From: Chondrus crispus
Taxonomy: Eukaryota; Rhodophyta; Florideophyceae; Gigartinales; Gigartinaceae
Direction of reading: 5' to 3'
DNA length: 64,000 nucleotides
NCBI RefSeq assembly: GCF_000350225.1
Contig: NW_005178983.1
Coordinates: 372,001-436,000 of the forward strand
Position numbers and translations under genes: made by a program. Each line of letters starts with the position of its first letter. Within the stretch, counting starts at the first letter, position 1. The notes under the pieces are model-generated. The model saw only the letters and a list, made by a program, of their open reading frames with translations. It ran no database searches and was not told the origin of the DNA. Shown piece after piece: positions 9,830-19,424 of this stretch.

Positions 9830-10456
9830 GTCCTCCCGCTGTTACGACCGTTGCTTTTTGCGAGGGCAGCCAGCGGGCAAAAACGCCGGCTTACGTCTCG
9901 CGCTCCTTCACCAGGTATGGGGCAGACGCCTCTGCACCGTACTATGCCTACGAACGGCTGAAACCCACTGAGGGGTTTGTAGGATAGTGACCCTTCCAAT
10001 TATCCCGTACCTTAGTCACGAACGGACGCCACCCACTGAGGGGTGTACTAGCTACTCTAATTGTCCTGCACCTTAGCGTCGAACGGTCGCCACCCACTGA
10101 GTGGCGTCGTCAACTGTTTTATGGTTTTCGGCTCGCTCCCAGGTGGGGCAAGAGAGTCGGGGAGAAAGAGGGCAGAGGGAACAACTTAGAATAGTGGAAA
10201 CGGGCACGAAATCCCAGTACAAACGCATCACTCTCTCAGGCACTGAAGCCAGGGCAGAGTTGACATCGCCACTCCGTCGAGCTCGCACCAGGTTACTACG
10301 ACTCTTAGACCACCGGACGACCGTAAGGCGCTACAGTAATTACTGTTTCGAAACAGAGTTGCTTTAGGTCCAAGGCAGGTTTATTGAGAGGATATCTCGA
10401 CATGTGTTTGACAGAACCAAAAAACACGTGCGGAGCAAAGGGGGAGACGGTGAGGC
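9830..10456. other. Gene-free region with degenerate ~65-bp tandem repeat
   Basis: No gene recognised. At about 9940-10120 three imperfect units recur: CGAACGG, then (G/A)CC(A/C)CCCACTGAG, then a segment ending (T/C)CCCGTACCTTAG or TCCTGCACCTTAG. The rest up to the Copia-A1 LTR shows nothing I can name. Confidence 0.5.
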
Positions 10457-11707
10457 TAATGGTAGGTTCGGAGAGGCAAGGGAAAGAAGGAGGGCAGGTT
10501 GATGTGTGTGAGTGAAGGAGTTGGTGCCGAGGTTTACTTGGAGCCGTCTTTCGGCGATACTTATACACTTTGAGTGTTACACTATCCCATTACTTTGGCA
10601 CCTGGTAAACCGTACTCACCATATGCGCGACCAAGCGCGGTCCTCTTCTGGCCCGTCCACACTGTTCTATTTCCACCTTACGAATTGACTATTAACTATC
10701 AGTGCACAACAGTTTCTACACATTTCGAGTGACTGTAAACCATGGCCCTATGCATGCAATCGTTTCACACCTTACTAATCTGCATCCAGACATGACAGAA
10801 TATATTCTTGCACAATGAACAACTTGGCATCTCTCTATTTCCAACAACGCAAAGTCCTGTCATACCTCAGTCCCCATACATGCCCTTGTTTCGTACCTTA
10901 CTAATTTCGGTACACACTGCCAGACAACTATCACGGATAGCAACAATGTGCATCCAGACTTTCTACACATCTCACGTGATATCCGATGTGAATCACACGA
11001 GTACTGTCATCACCTTGCATCCAACGGCGCACCATAACGAGAGCACAGTACAACGTCGCATGCTGACGAGAGTGTAGTACAACGGCGCATGCTGATGCAA
11101 GGGTCGCATACAGCGTGACGCGTACACTGAATACTCACGTAGGTACATGTCTCTTGCGAGAAATACTTGTTGTACTTTTAATTCACATGTACTGTGCTCG
11201 GACACGCGCCGGTCCGTACGTAGGCGACGTGTACAAGTGTACGTACACGCAGCAACCTGGCGATGTGTACATGTGTACACCGCACACAAGTGTCCAGCGC
11301 CAAGGCCAGAAGTAATTACCCATTACAACCATGGTGAACAACTTGAAACCCCCGAAATGATGTAATTAAAACGTATACGGATCATTCAAGATATATCACC
11401 AGCATGACTGCATATAAGTGGACATTAACAGACCAATACAATTGCAGCATTCGAACCGACACCCAATAGATTTGCAGTATTGCCTGTGTAGCCCTATAAC
11501 GGTTCGGGCCAAATGCAAATTTTCGGCATTTATGCAAATTTGCATAACCCTCCAAAAGTCCACTTTCGTCCCCAGAACCCCAAAATCTGAGAATTTACAC
11601 GTGTCATGTGGTGATATGGGGTGAGGGTCCGGACCGTCCAGTGATGTACACGTGTCGCTCGATTTTGCACTTTCCAGATAACAGCATGTGGTCGCACATT
11701 TTCAATA
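10457..11707 (-). repeat. 3' LTR of Copia-A1 (1,251 bp)
   Basis: On the minus strand it starts TATTGAAAATGTGCGACC and ends ACCTACCATTA, the same termini as the 1,264-bp LTRs of Copia-A2. TATAAGTA is at 10558-10565, about 100 nt before the LTR end. CCTTAC(T/G)AAT occurs three times, and CACGTG or near-CACGTG motifs are frequent. Confidence 0.88.
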
Positions 11708-11727
11708 CCTCCCCTCGATCACATGCT
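11683..11727 (-). promoter_or_regulatory. Polypurine tract within a 12-bp-stem hairpin (Copia-A1)
   Basis: Minus strand: AGCATGTGATCG, a 21-base loop carrying the polypurine tract AGGGGAGG and the first 13 LTR bases, then CGACCACATGCT. Eleven of twelve stem positions pair. The left arm also encodes the final Ser-Met-stop of pol. Confidence 0.75.
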
Positions 11728-14307
11728 TTGGGCAGCTTTGCACTCGGAAAGCCCAACCATGCCCACGAACTTTTCAAACAGCACGCGACCAAGTGATTTG
11801 GTCAGCATATCGGCTGGCATTTCTGTTGTCGGACAATGGTACAATGTGACCAGTTTTCGCTGCACCGCATCTCGAACAAAATGATACGTAATATCAATGT
11901 GCTTGTTGCGACGATTTGTAGATTCGTTCTGAGCAAACGCAATCGTACCAGCGTTGTCACATCTAACGCGAATTGTTGGATCCGAATTCGCACCAAGTAC
12001 ATCGGCATGGAAGCGTCGAAGCCACGCAGCCTCTTTGCATGCTTCACTGAGTGCGATGTATTCTGCTTCACAAGTAGACTTTGCAACTACTGTTTGTTTC
12101 CGGGAAGCCCAACTGATAGGCCCATCACAAAGCTTGAACACGTACCCACTCGTTGATTTCCGTGATTCAAGGCATCCACCCCAATCTGCGTCGCTATACC
12201 CATGAAGTTCCGTACCAAGATCATCTTTACCAAACACTATTCCAAGATGCTGGGACCCACGCAAGTATCTCAAAACACGTTTCACACCTGACCAGTGCGA
12301 CTCGTGAGGGTCGGCACAGTGTTGAGATAACTTTCCAATGGCAAACGCAATATCGGGGCGGGTCCCGACCATTAGGAACATTAGACATCCAATGGCCTGA
12401 CGATATGGTTCAAAGCATGGGTTGTCATCAGTGCCAGTTTCGGCCACTTGCATTGTGACATGTCGAGACTGTTCCATCGGAGTAACGCAAGGATTGCATG
12501 CCGACATTTTGAACCGTTTCAGTACTGCTTGGGCATACTTCGACTGCGTGACGGTCAGGACGTGTTTAGAACGTATACGGTCGATCTCTACACCAATACA
12601 AGTCTTCGCTTCGCCAAGGTCTTTCATATCGAATCGTTTGTTGAGTTCATTTTTCATCCATAATATGGCCTCCAAGTCACTTCCAGCTAGCAGCAGATCG
12701 TCCACGTACAACGCGATAATCATGATGACATTGCCTTGACGTCGAATGTAAAGACATGGGTCGCTGCGTGTAGTGTTGAAACCAAGTTCAGTGATCAGAA
12801 ACTCATCGATCTTACTATGCCATTGGCGATGTGCTTGCTTAAGACCATAGATTGCTTTCAAAAGTTTACACACCGAATCAGGTTTGACTTTGTCGATGCA
12901 TCCTTCAGGTTGCTCCATGTAGATTTCTTCGTGAAGGTCACCGTTGAGGAAGGCAGTCACCACGTCCATCTGATGCAGCTCAAGGTCAAAGTGCGCAACC
13001 AGTGCCAACAGCAGACGGATAGTTGTGAACTTGATGACAGGGGCGAAAGTTTCAGTGTAATCGATGCCTTCTACTTGTTGAAAACCTCGTGCCACAAGTC
13101 GTCCTTTTGCAGTTTCGACCAATTTTCCGGACTCCTCAGGAAGTTGCTTCACTCCGAAAACCCACCTGGACGTCAGGACGTTTGATGCTTGAGATCTTGG
13201 AACAAGTGCCCATGTTTTGTTTTTGTGTTGTGAAGCAAGTTCTTTGTCGATGCCCTTCTGCCAGAAGCGAGCTTTTGGAGAATCCATAGCTTGCTTGTAC
13301 GAGTTTGAGATTTCCGTTATCATATGGCCGTGGCTAAGGAGCCCAGCAGTCACCAAAGCTGCTGCCCACCACGCCCCAGGCGTTTTGCGAACGCGAGTGG
13401 ACCGACGGAGATTAGTTGGCGGATCAATCGTTTCTTCCTCAACTACGTGTTGGTCAACTGTTTCGGTGGTTTCGTCCTCCCCTGCAGTTGGGGAGGAGTT
13501 GGAGGATTCATCAGAGTCTTGTTGTTCATCCGGCGATGATGATGCTTCTGATGCCACTGCATCATTTTCTGCAACTTCCTCATCGATGTTCAAGTTGATT
13601 GTGTCATCATCAGTTGAAGCCTCCTCGCTGGTATCCATCGGTTCACCAGATTTGCCTCCCGTGGACTCGTCAAAAGTAACATCTCTGGATACGATCACTT
13701 TGTGCAAATCACCATCCCACAACTTGTAAGCTTTCGTATTTTCAGCATACCCCAGAAACATTGCCTCCTTTGCACGGGCGTCAAGTTTCTGGATGTTGTG
13801 TTTTGGTAATGTATACCAACACTTTGAACCGAAAACACGCAAATGACCAACATTTGGCACAGATTTCATCCATAAGTGGTATGGGGTCATCTTGGGGGGA
13901 ATGGCACGTGACGTGACTCGATTTCGAACGTACACTGCATTGGCAAGTGCTTCTGCCCAGAACCCCTTTGTAACTTTCTTGTGCGCTAGCATGGAGCGCA
14001 CCAAGTTTACCAAAGTTCTGTTCAGTCGCTCGGCGACGCCATTTTGCTCCGGTGTGTACGCAGTCGTCATTTGATGCTGAGTACCATTTGCAATCAGAAA
14101 AGACTTAAACTCCGTGGACAGATACTCACCACCTCGATCGGTGCGAAGCACTTTGATCCTGCGACCAGTGTGAGTCTGAGCAAGTTGTGCAAACATTTTG
14201 TATCGTTCAAATGCTTCTGATTTATGGTGCATAGGGTACACTACTGACCAGTTTGAGTGATCATCTATGAAGGTAATGAAGTACTTGGCACCACCAATGG
14301 ACTGCAC
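11719..14307 (-). pseudogene. pol: Copia-A1 pol fragment (integrase-RT-RNase H)
   Basis: An open 862-residue frame from mid-integrase to the pol stop. Visible are integrase LRTDRGGEYLS and TAYTPEQNGVAE (second and third catalytic acids), RT motif A QMDVVTAFLNGDL, motif C ALYVDDLLLAGS, and RNase H YSDADWGGC, EAEYIAL and CDNAGTIAF. It ends in Gln-Ser-Met. The catalytic residues seen are intact. It is inactive because everything upstream is cut away at 14308 by the Copia-B1 insertion, which removes the first integrase Asp, protease and gag. Order integrase before RT is diagnostic of Ty1/copia. Confidence 0.92.
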
Positions 14308-15078
14308 TATAGAAAGGTCAGCGGGGCAGAGGGAAGAAGGATGGTTGAAGGTTGCTGGTGGTTGACGGGAAAAGAAGTTGGTACCATTTTACTCTTGGTC
14401 GCCAACTATTGGCGCTACTTATACTCTTCGAACTACATACAATACGAGCCATTAGGGCTGGTCACGTGACTCTCCTTCTTGCACTCGTTGATAATCAAGT
14501 GACTCTCCCTGTTGCACTCTCGGTTGATAATCAAGTGACTCTCCTACTTCCACTCTCGGTTGATAATCAAATGACTCTCCTTCTTGCACTCTCGGTTGAT
14601 AATCAAGTGACTCTCCTATTTCCACTCTCGGTTGATAATCAAATGACTTTCCTACTTGTACTCTCTCTTGCTAATAATTTGGGACCGTTTGAGAGTCAAT
14701 AATATCTGAATGTACTGTACTGTAGATTACAGATTTTACAATACGATTAATAACCACTGTGGCACATACGTCATACGTGTCATACACGTGTAGGACAAAT
14801 GTCATACGTGTCACACACATGTCAAATCGAGAAAAATGAAACATGTTCAGAATGTACTGTAGAGTGCCACGAGGTACATAATTTACACGTGTCAACATCA
14901 AAATTGAGACATGCTCGGAAATGATAGGAAAGTGCAACCGTGTACAAATATGACACGTGTCTACGTTGAAGACCAAACATCATGAGAATGCTCTTGCAAG
15001 CATTTTAGGTTTCGTCGACGTACACGTGTAATATCTGTCCAGGCTTGTAGCTTAGCATGTGGTCGAAGATTTCCAACA
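14308..15078 (-). repeat. 3' LTR of Copia-B1 (771 bp)
   Basis: Minus strand begins TGTTGGAAATCTTCGACC and ends CCTTTCTATA. It contains five 36-bp units at 14488-14667, each with GATAATCAA followed by TGACTCTCC or a close variant, TATAAGTA at 14416-14423, and several ACACGTGT palindromes. It is longer than the Copia-B2 LTRs mainly by an extra ~32-bp stretch near 14780. Confidence 0.88.
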
Positions 15079-15098
15079 CTCCCCCTCGATCACATGCT
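15054..15098 (-). promoter_or_regulatory. Polypurine-tract hairpin of Copia-B1
   Basis: Same stem arms (AGCATGTGATCG and CGACCACATGCT) and 21-base loop as the other copia copies. The loop holds AGGGGGAG plus the LTR start. Confidence 0.75.
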
Positions 15099-15173
15099 TT
15101 TACTGGACACTGCAAGCCCCAGAAGTTCTACAAACTTCTGGAATAGAATTCGCCCAAGTGCTTTGGTTAAGAT
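15079..15173 (-). pseudogene. pol: 3'-terminal pol fragment of Copia-B1
   Basis: Encodes the last residues of pol (ILTKALGR-type RNase H tail to Ser-Met-stop). It is continuous with 30144-33520 once Copia-A2 is set aside. Confidence 0.85.
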
Positions 15174-16437
15174 TATTGAAAATGTGCGACCACATGCTGT
15201 TATCTGAAAAGGTCAAAATCGAGTGACACGTGTACATGACTGCACGGTCCGGGCGCTCTTACCCATATCACGACATGACACGTGTAAAATCCCAGATTTT
15301 GGGGTTCCAGGGACGAAAGTGGCCTCTCGGAGGGTCATGCAAATTTGCATAGTTTTGCCAAGTGGAACCTTGGCCCGTAGCACTATAGACTACACACGAA
15401 ATACTGCAATTCTATTGGCCCTCAGGTCTAATGCTGCAAATCTATTGGTCGAGCGTTGTCCACGTGTGCGTCATTGGCCTTGTGATGTACTTTAAATGGC
15501 CTGTATATGCCATAATTACGTTGTTTTGGGGGTTTCAAGTGGCTTGCCATGGTTGTAATGGGTAATTGCATGGGGCCCCCGGGCGGGACACATGTATGCC
15601 GTGTACACATGTACACGTCGCCAGGTGGATTCGTGTACGTACACATGTACACGCATCCAGGTGTATGCACATGAGGGTTTACAGTTTTACAGTGTCAGAC
15701 TGTTTGCGATCCTGCGCGTGTCCGAGTACAGTACATGTGAATCAAAAGTACAACAAGTACTTCTCGCGAGAGGAATACAGTTGTGCGATTATTCTGTGTA
15801 CGCGTCACGCTGTATGCGAGTCTTGCGTGAGCACGCGCCGTTGCACTGTGCTCTCGTCATGGTGCGCCGTTGGATGCAAGTTCATGACAGTACTCGTGTG
15901 ATTTACATGTATTCTCATGTGAGTTGTGTAGAAAGTCTGGATGCACATTGTTATAACTTTCCATAATTGTCTGACAGTGCTTGGCGAAATTAGTAAGGTG
16001 AGAAACAAGGATACGTATGGCGATTGTGATATGAAAGACGTTTGCGTTGTTGGAAATAGACAAGTGCCAAGTTGTTCGTTGCACAACAATGAAGTCTGGC
16101 ATGACTGGATGCAGATTAGTAAGGTGTGAAACAGTTGCATGCATAGGGCCATGGTTTACAGTCATTTCGAATGTGTAGAAATAGTTGTGAGCTAATAGTT
16201 ACGAATCGATTCGTAAGGTGGAAATCGAACAGTATGGTCGGGCCACAAGAGGACCGCGCTTGGTCGCGCATAGTAGAGTATGGTTTACTGGGAGTCGGAG
16301 TAGAGCGATAGTGTAGCACTCGAAGTGTATAAGTATCGCAGGAAAACGGCTTCAAAGTAAACCTCGGCACCAACTCCTTCACTCACGCACATCAACCTGC
16401 CTTCCTTCTTTCCCTTGCCCCTCCGAACCTACCATTA
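15174..16437 (+). repeat. 5' LTR of Copia-A2 (1,264 bp)
   Basis: Starts TATTGAAAATGTGCGACC and ends ACCTACCATTA, so its ends are TA/TA rather than TG/CA. The matching LTR at 28875-30138 has the same length. It is rich in ACACATGT and ACACGTGT palindromes near 15585-15665 and has ATTAGTAAGGTG-type repeats near 15990, 16117 and 16207. Confidence 0.92.
16328..16335 (+). promoter_or_regulatory. TATA box of Copia-A2 5' LTR
   Basis: TATAAGTA preceded by GAAGTG, 102 nt before the LTR end. The same octamer in similar context lies 101 nt and 108 nt before the ends of the Copia-C and Copia-B LTRs. It probably sets the transcription start. Confidence 0.6.
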
Positions 16438-16451
16438 GGTTATGGGCCCAG
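16438..16451 (+). promoter_or_regulatory. Primer-binding site, half initiator-tRNA type
   Basis: GGTTATGGGCCCAG immediately follows the LTR. It is complementary to the anticodon arm (CTGGGCCCATAACC) of eukaryotic initiator-Met tRNA. Drosophila copia uses this same internal site with a cleaved tRNA primer. The ATG inside it opens a 12-codon upstream ORF beginning MGPVPRC. Confidence 0.85.
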
Positions 16452-16814
16452 TCCCTCGCTGTCGTTTCACTACTTGAGTCTGTCGTTCTCGTTCCGTTGT
16501 TTCTGCCGTCGTTGTCGCTGTCGTTTTCGCTGCCGTTTCTCGTCGTTCTTTCCGCTGGTCTTCTCGCTGTCGTTGTCGCTCTCGTTCTTGCCGTCGTTCT
16601 TGGTTTTGGTTTTCGCTGCTGCTGTCGTTCTTGCTCTCTTGTGTGAATTGGTTTTGGTCATCGCCCCCGTTGTCTTCGTTGTCTTCGTTCTTGGTTTGGC
16701 TTTCGTTCTTGCTGTGGTTCTTGCTGCTGTCTCTGTCTTTGGTCTTCGTCTTCGTTTCCGCTCCCGCTACCGCCGTCGTCGTCAATCTCGCATTTGGTTT
16801 TTCTTCGTTCTCTC
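16452..16814 (+). other. Pyrimidine-rich, ATG-free leader of Copia-A2
   Basis: About 360 bases of imperfect GTCGTT/CTGTCGTT/TTCTTG repeats, strongly depleted in A. I find no ATG on the sense strand. A similar CGTT-rich tract follows the primer-binding site in Copia-C and, more weakly, Copia-B. Long frames read through it on both strands are low-complexity artefacts. Confidence 0.7.
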
Positions 16815-17486
16815 ATGCAAAGTAAGTTTTGAGTTTCTTTCCATTTCCTACACATCTAAGTGATTGTCTTTGCACGTTTTGGTGGTTCTTAAGAGCAATA
16901 ATTCCAAAATCTGTTACTGACGATTATCTTCATATTCCTTATTGTGAATACCTGTTTTTACGGGGTTGTGTTAGATCTGGAATTAGTACCGGTGCGCTCT
17001 GCGCCTGGGAAGCTGGTCACCGGTCGAACGGTTCGAACATCGGAGGTCGTATCCGTTGAGGTGCTTGAGCCTGAGGATCAACCTTCACCTCGGCTCGCGC
17101 TTCCGGGTCCGTCCTCGAGTTGCGCACCATATAGGATTCCTCGTATTCCACGCTCTGTTCCCGCACCAATAAAGAGAACTACGCATCGACTTTCTGCTCG
17201 GAAAGCGGCTGTTCTCGCGGATAAGCAGTTCAAGCGTGAGCGCAAGAGGAATCGTAAGGTGTGCCCGCGGTATAAGCGGTATTGTAAAGTGTGCGGCGTT
17301 AGTGGCAATAGTGCCAAGGCCTTTTACGACCACATTCAGTCTAGGTCTCATCGCATTCAGGTTGCCAACGCTAAGGAGACTCCGCGTTGTATCCCTTGCA
17401 ATCGCGTCTTTGAGTCTCACGGGCACCTGAAGTGCCACGAGAACGGTGCCGCACACTTGAAGGTAGTTTGTGAACAGAATAGTTAG
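16815..17486 (+). CDS. Accessory two-finger C2H2 protein in Copia-A2 leader (predicted intron 16822-16974)
   Basis: Frame 16902-17486 has no internal ATG but encodes a basic protein with two fingers of identical spacing, C-X2-C-X12-H-X5-H: CKVCGV with its His pair near 17331-17351, and CIPCNR with its pair near 17436-17456. This spacing is typical of U1-like/JAZ fingers, many of which bind double-stranded RNA. Lys/Arg runs precede them. The missing start is supplied by splicing: ATGCAAA at 16815-16821 abuts a consensus donor GTAAGT, a TACTGAC branch-like site lies near 16915, and TTAG at 16971-16974 is an acceptor that joins in frame, giving 172 residues. This ATG is the first after the primer-site ORF. 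Location before gag in an LTR element is unusual. Splicing is inference; the fingers are directly visible. Confidence 0.6.
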
Positions 17487-17658
17487 GGATTTCATCCAAA
17501 TAAATTCACATATCTGTTCGCAAATTTCTCCTAGTGCAACTTCATAGTAATCATATCGAACTTCTTAGACGGGTGGGCTTGCCATTGTGTTGACTATCGG
17601 TTAACGGCTTGGGATCCCCGAACGGATTTTCGAATACTTGAAGTTTATTTGCACTAAA

Positions 17659-18667
17659 ATGGAAGATCAAGGAGGAGGAGGATCCATCAGAATCGACAAA
17701 CTGACGGACTCCAACTTCTACGTGTGGAAGCAGAAAATACAACTTCTGCTTGCTCTACGTGATGTTGACCAATACATCGTTGAGGGAAGAGTTCCAAGTG
17801 AAGAACGCGCGGAAGAGCGTAAGAAGTGGATCAGAGGTGACAGTAAAGCCAAAGCACTGATTGGTCTCTCCCTATCAGATGAGCATCTTGAGCATGTACG
17901 TGATGTTGATACTGCTCATGAGATGTGGGAAGCTATTGTCAACGTGTTTGAGAGGCACACTTTGCTGAACAAACTAGCTGCACGTCGTGAGTTCTACACT
18001 GTGAAGATGCTTTCCGGTGAAAAGGTGCTTGCATACATCAATCGTGTCAAACAGCTGGCAGCCATCCTCAAGTCAATGAGCGTAAACATCGATGACAAGG
18101 AGATGGCCATGGCAGTGCTCAACGGTCTGCCTGCTCGTTTCGAGGCTCTCATCGTTGCACTTGATGCTCTCGGTAATGAGGAAAAGATATTCAGTTTGGA
18201 CTTTGTGAAAAGTCGTCTGCTGCAGGAAGAGCAACGAGCAAACATGAAGTCTAGCTCCTCACAGACATCGGCTCTGGTTAATCGTGCCCCGAACAATCGG
18301 GACATAAACGATTACAAATGCACGAACTGCGGTCATACAGGCCATACGGCAACCCGCTGCTGGGGAAAGGATTTGAATGGGCGTCGCCCGGCTCCTCCTA
18401 GCACATATAAACCGCGTATGTCTCAGCGGAAACAATCTGCATTTGTCACACAGAAACCTGATCCCGACATGGTTGTAAACAGCGTCGACTTCACATGTCT
18501 GATGTCGAAAGCTTCGCACACGAACGATATGGAGATGTTGCCTTCGTGGCTCGTAGATTCAGCTTGTACAGCTCATATTACATATGACCGATCTTTGTTT
18601 GCAACGTATGAGCCACTTGAATCCGCCTCTGTTCAGATGGGAACCAAGGCTAGTGCAAAGGTTGCCG
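17659..18667 (+). pseudogene. gag: Copia-A2 gag and start of protease, split by Copia-B2
   Basis: Starts at the first ATG (MEDQGG) after the leader; codons upstream are open but lack ATG. The first ~230 residues are the copia gag (UBN2-type) fold, with KLTDSNFYVWKQK near the N-terminus. Then comes a zinc knuckle CTNCGHTGHTATRC, then protease WLVDSACTAHIT, where the usual Asp-Ser-Gly is Asp-Ser-Ala. The frame is cut after Lys-Val-Ala by Copia-B2 and continues in the same phase at 25392. Before that insertion gag-pol was one open frame. Confidence 0.9.
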
Positions 18668-19404
18668 TATAGAAAGGTCAGCGGGGCAGAGGGAAGAAGG
18701 ATGGTTGAAGGTTGCTGGTGGTTGACGGGAAAAGAAGTTGATGCCATTCTACTCTTGGTCGCCAACTATTGGCGCTACTTATACTCTTCGAACTACATAC
18801 AATACGAGCCATTAGGGCTGGTCACGTGACTCTCCTTCTTGCACTCGTTGATAATCAAGTGACTCTCCCTGTTGCACTCTCGGTTGATAATCAAGTGACT
18901 CTCCTACTTCCACTCTCGGTTGATAATCACATGACTCTCCTTCTTGCACTCTCGGTTGATAATCGAGTGACTCTCCTACTTCCACTCCGTTGATAATCAA
19001 ATGACTTTCCTTCTTGCACTCTCTCTTGCTAATAATTTGGGACCGTTTGAGAGTCAATAATATCTGAATGTACTGTACTGTAGATTACAGATTTTACACT
19101 ACGATTAATAACCACTGTGGCACATACGTCATACGTGTCACACACGTGTCAAATCGAGAAAAATGAAACATGTTCACAATGTACTGTAGAGTGCCACGAG
19201 GTACATAACTTACACGTGTCAACACCAAAATTGAAACATGCTCGGAAATGATAGGAAAGTGCAACTGTGTACAAATATGACACGTGTCCACCTTGAAGAC
19301 CAAACATCCTGAGAATGCTCTTGCAAGCATTTTAGGTTTCGTCGGCAAACACGTGTATTATCTGTCAGGCTTGGAGCTTAGCATGTGGTCGAAGATTTCC
19401 AACA
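18668..19404 (-). repeat. 3' LTR of Copia-B2 (737 bp)
   Basis: Minus-strand ends are TGTTGGAAATC and CCTTTCTATA. It holds five 36-bp units at 18848-19025 (one short by 2 bp), TATAAGTA at 18776-18783 and CACGTG palindromes. Confidence 0.92.
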
Positions 19405-19424
19405 CTCCCCCTCGATCACATGCT
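19380..19424 (-). promoter_or_regulatory. Polypurine-tract hairpin of Copia-B2
   Basis: Stem arms 19413-19424 and 19380-19391 enclose a 21-base loop with the polypurine tract AGGGGGAG followed directly by the LTR start TGTTGG. The arm encodes the terminal Ser-Met-stop of pol. Confidence 0.78.

Larger units (their letters stand above)
10457..14307 (-). mobile_element. Copia-A1, Ty1/copia element cut by a later insertion
   Basis: Minus-strand element with its 3' LTR (10457-11707) and the pol part from mid-integrase to RNase H (11719-14307). At 14308 it is interrupted, within the integrase sequence encoding VQSIGGAKYF, by the LTR of Copia-B1. The 5' half (LTR, leader, gag, protease) is not in the window. 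It is the oldest layer of the nested stack by position. It is close to Copia-A2 in pol but its LTR differs at many places, so it represents a sub-lineage. Confidence 0.9.

Noticed and set aside
15566-15966. Pairs of Cys/Arg-rich frames in Copia-A LTRs
   Set aside because: They lie wholly within LTR palindrome-rich DNA, recur with the LTR at 29267-29667, and have no start context or domain.
16435-16863. Long low-complexity frames on both strands in the Copia-A2 leader
   Set aside because: They follow from the GTCGTT repeats, encode Arg/Ser/Phe or Glu/Lys/Thr runs without domains, and overlap each other.
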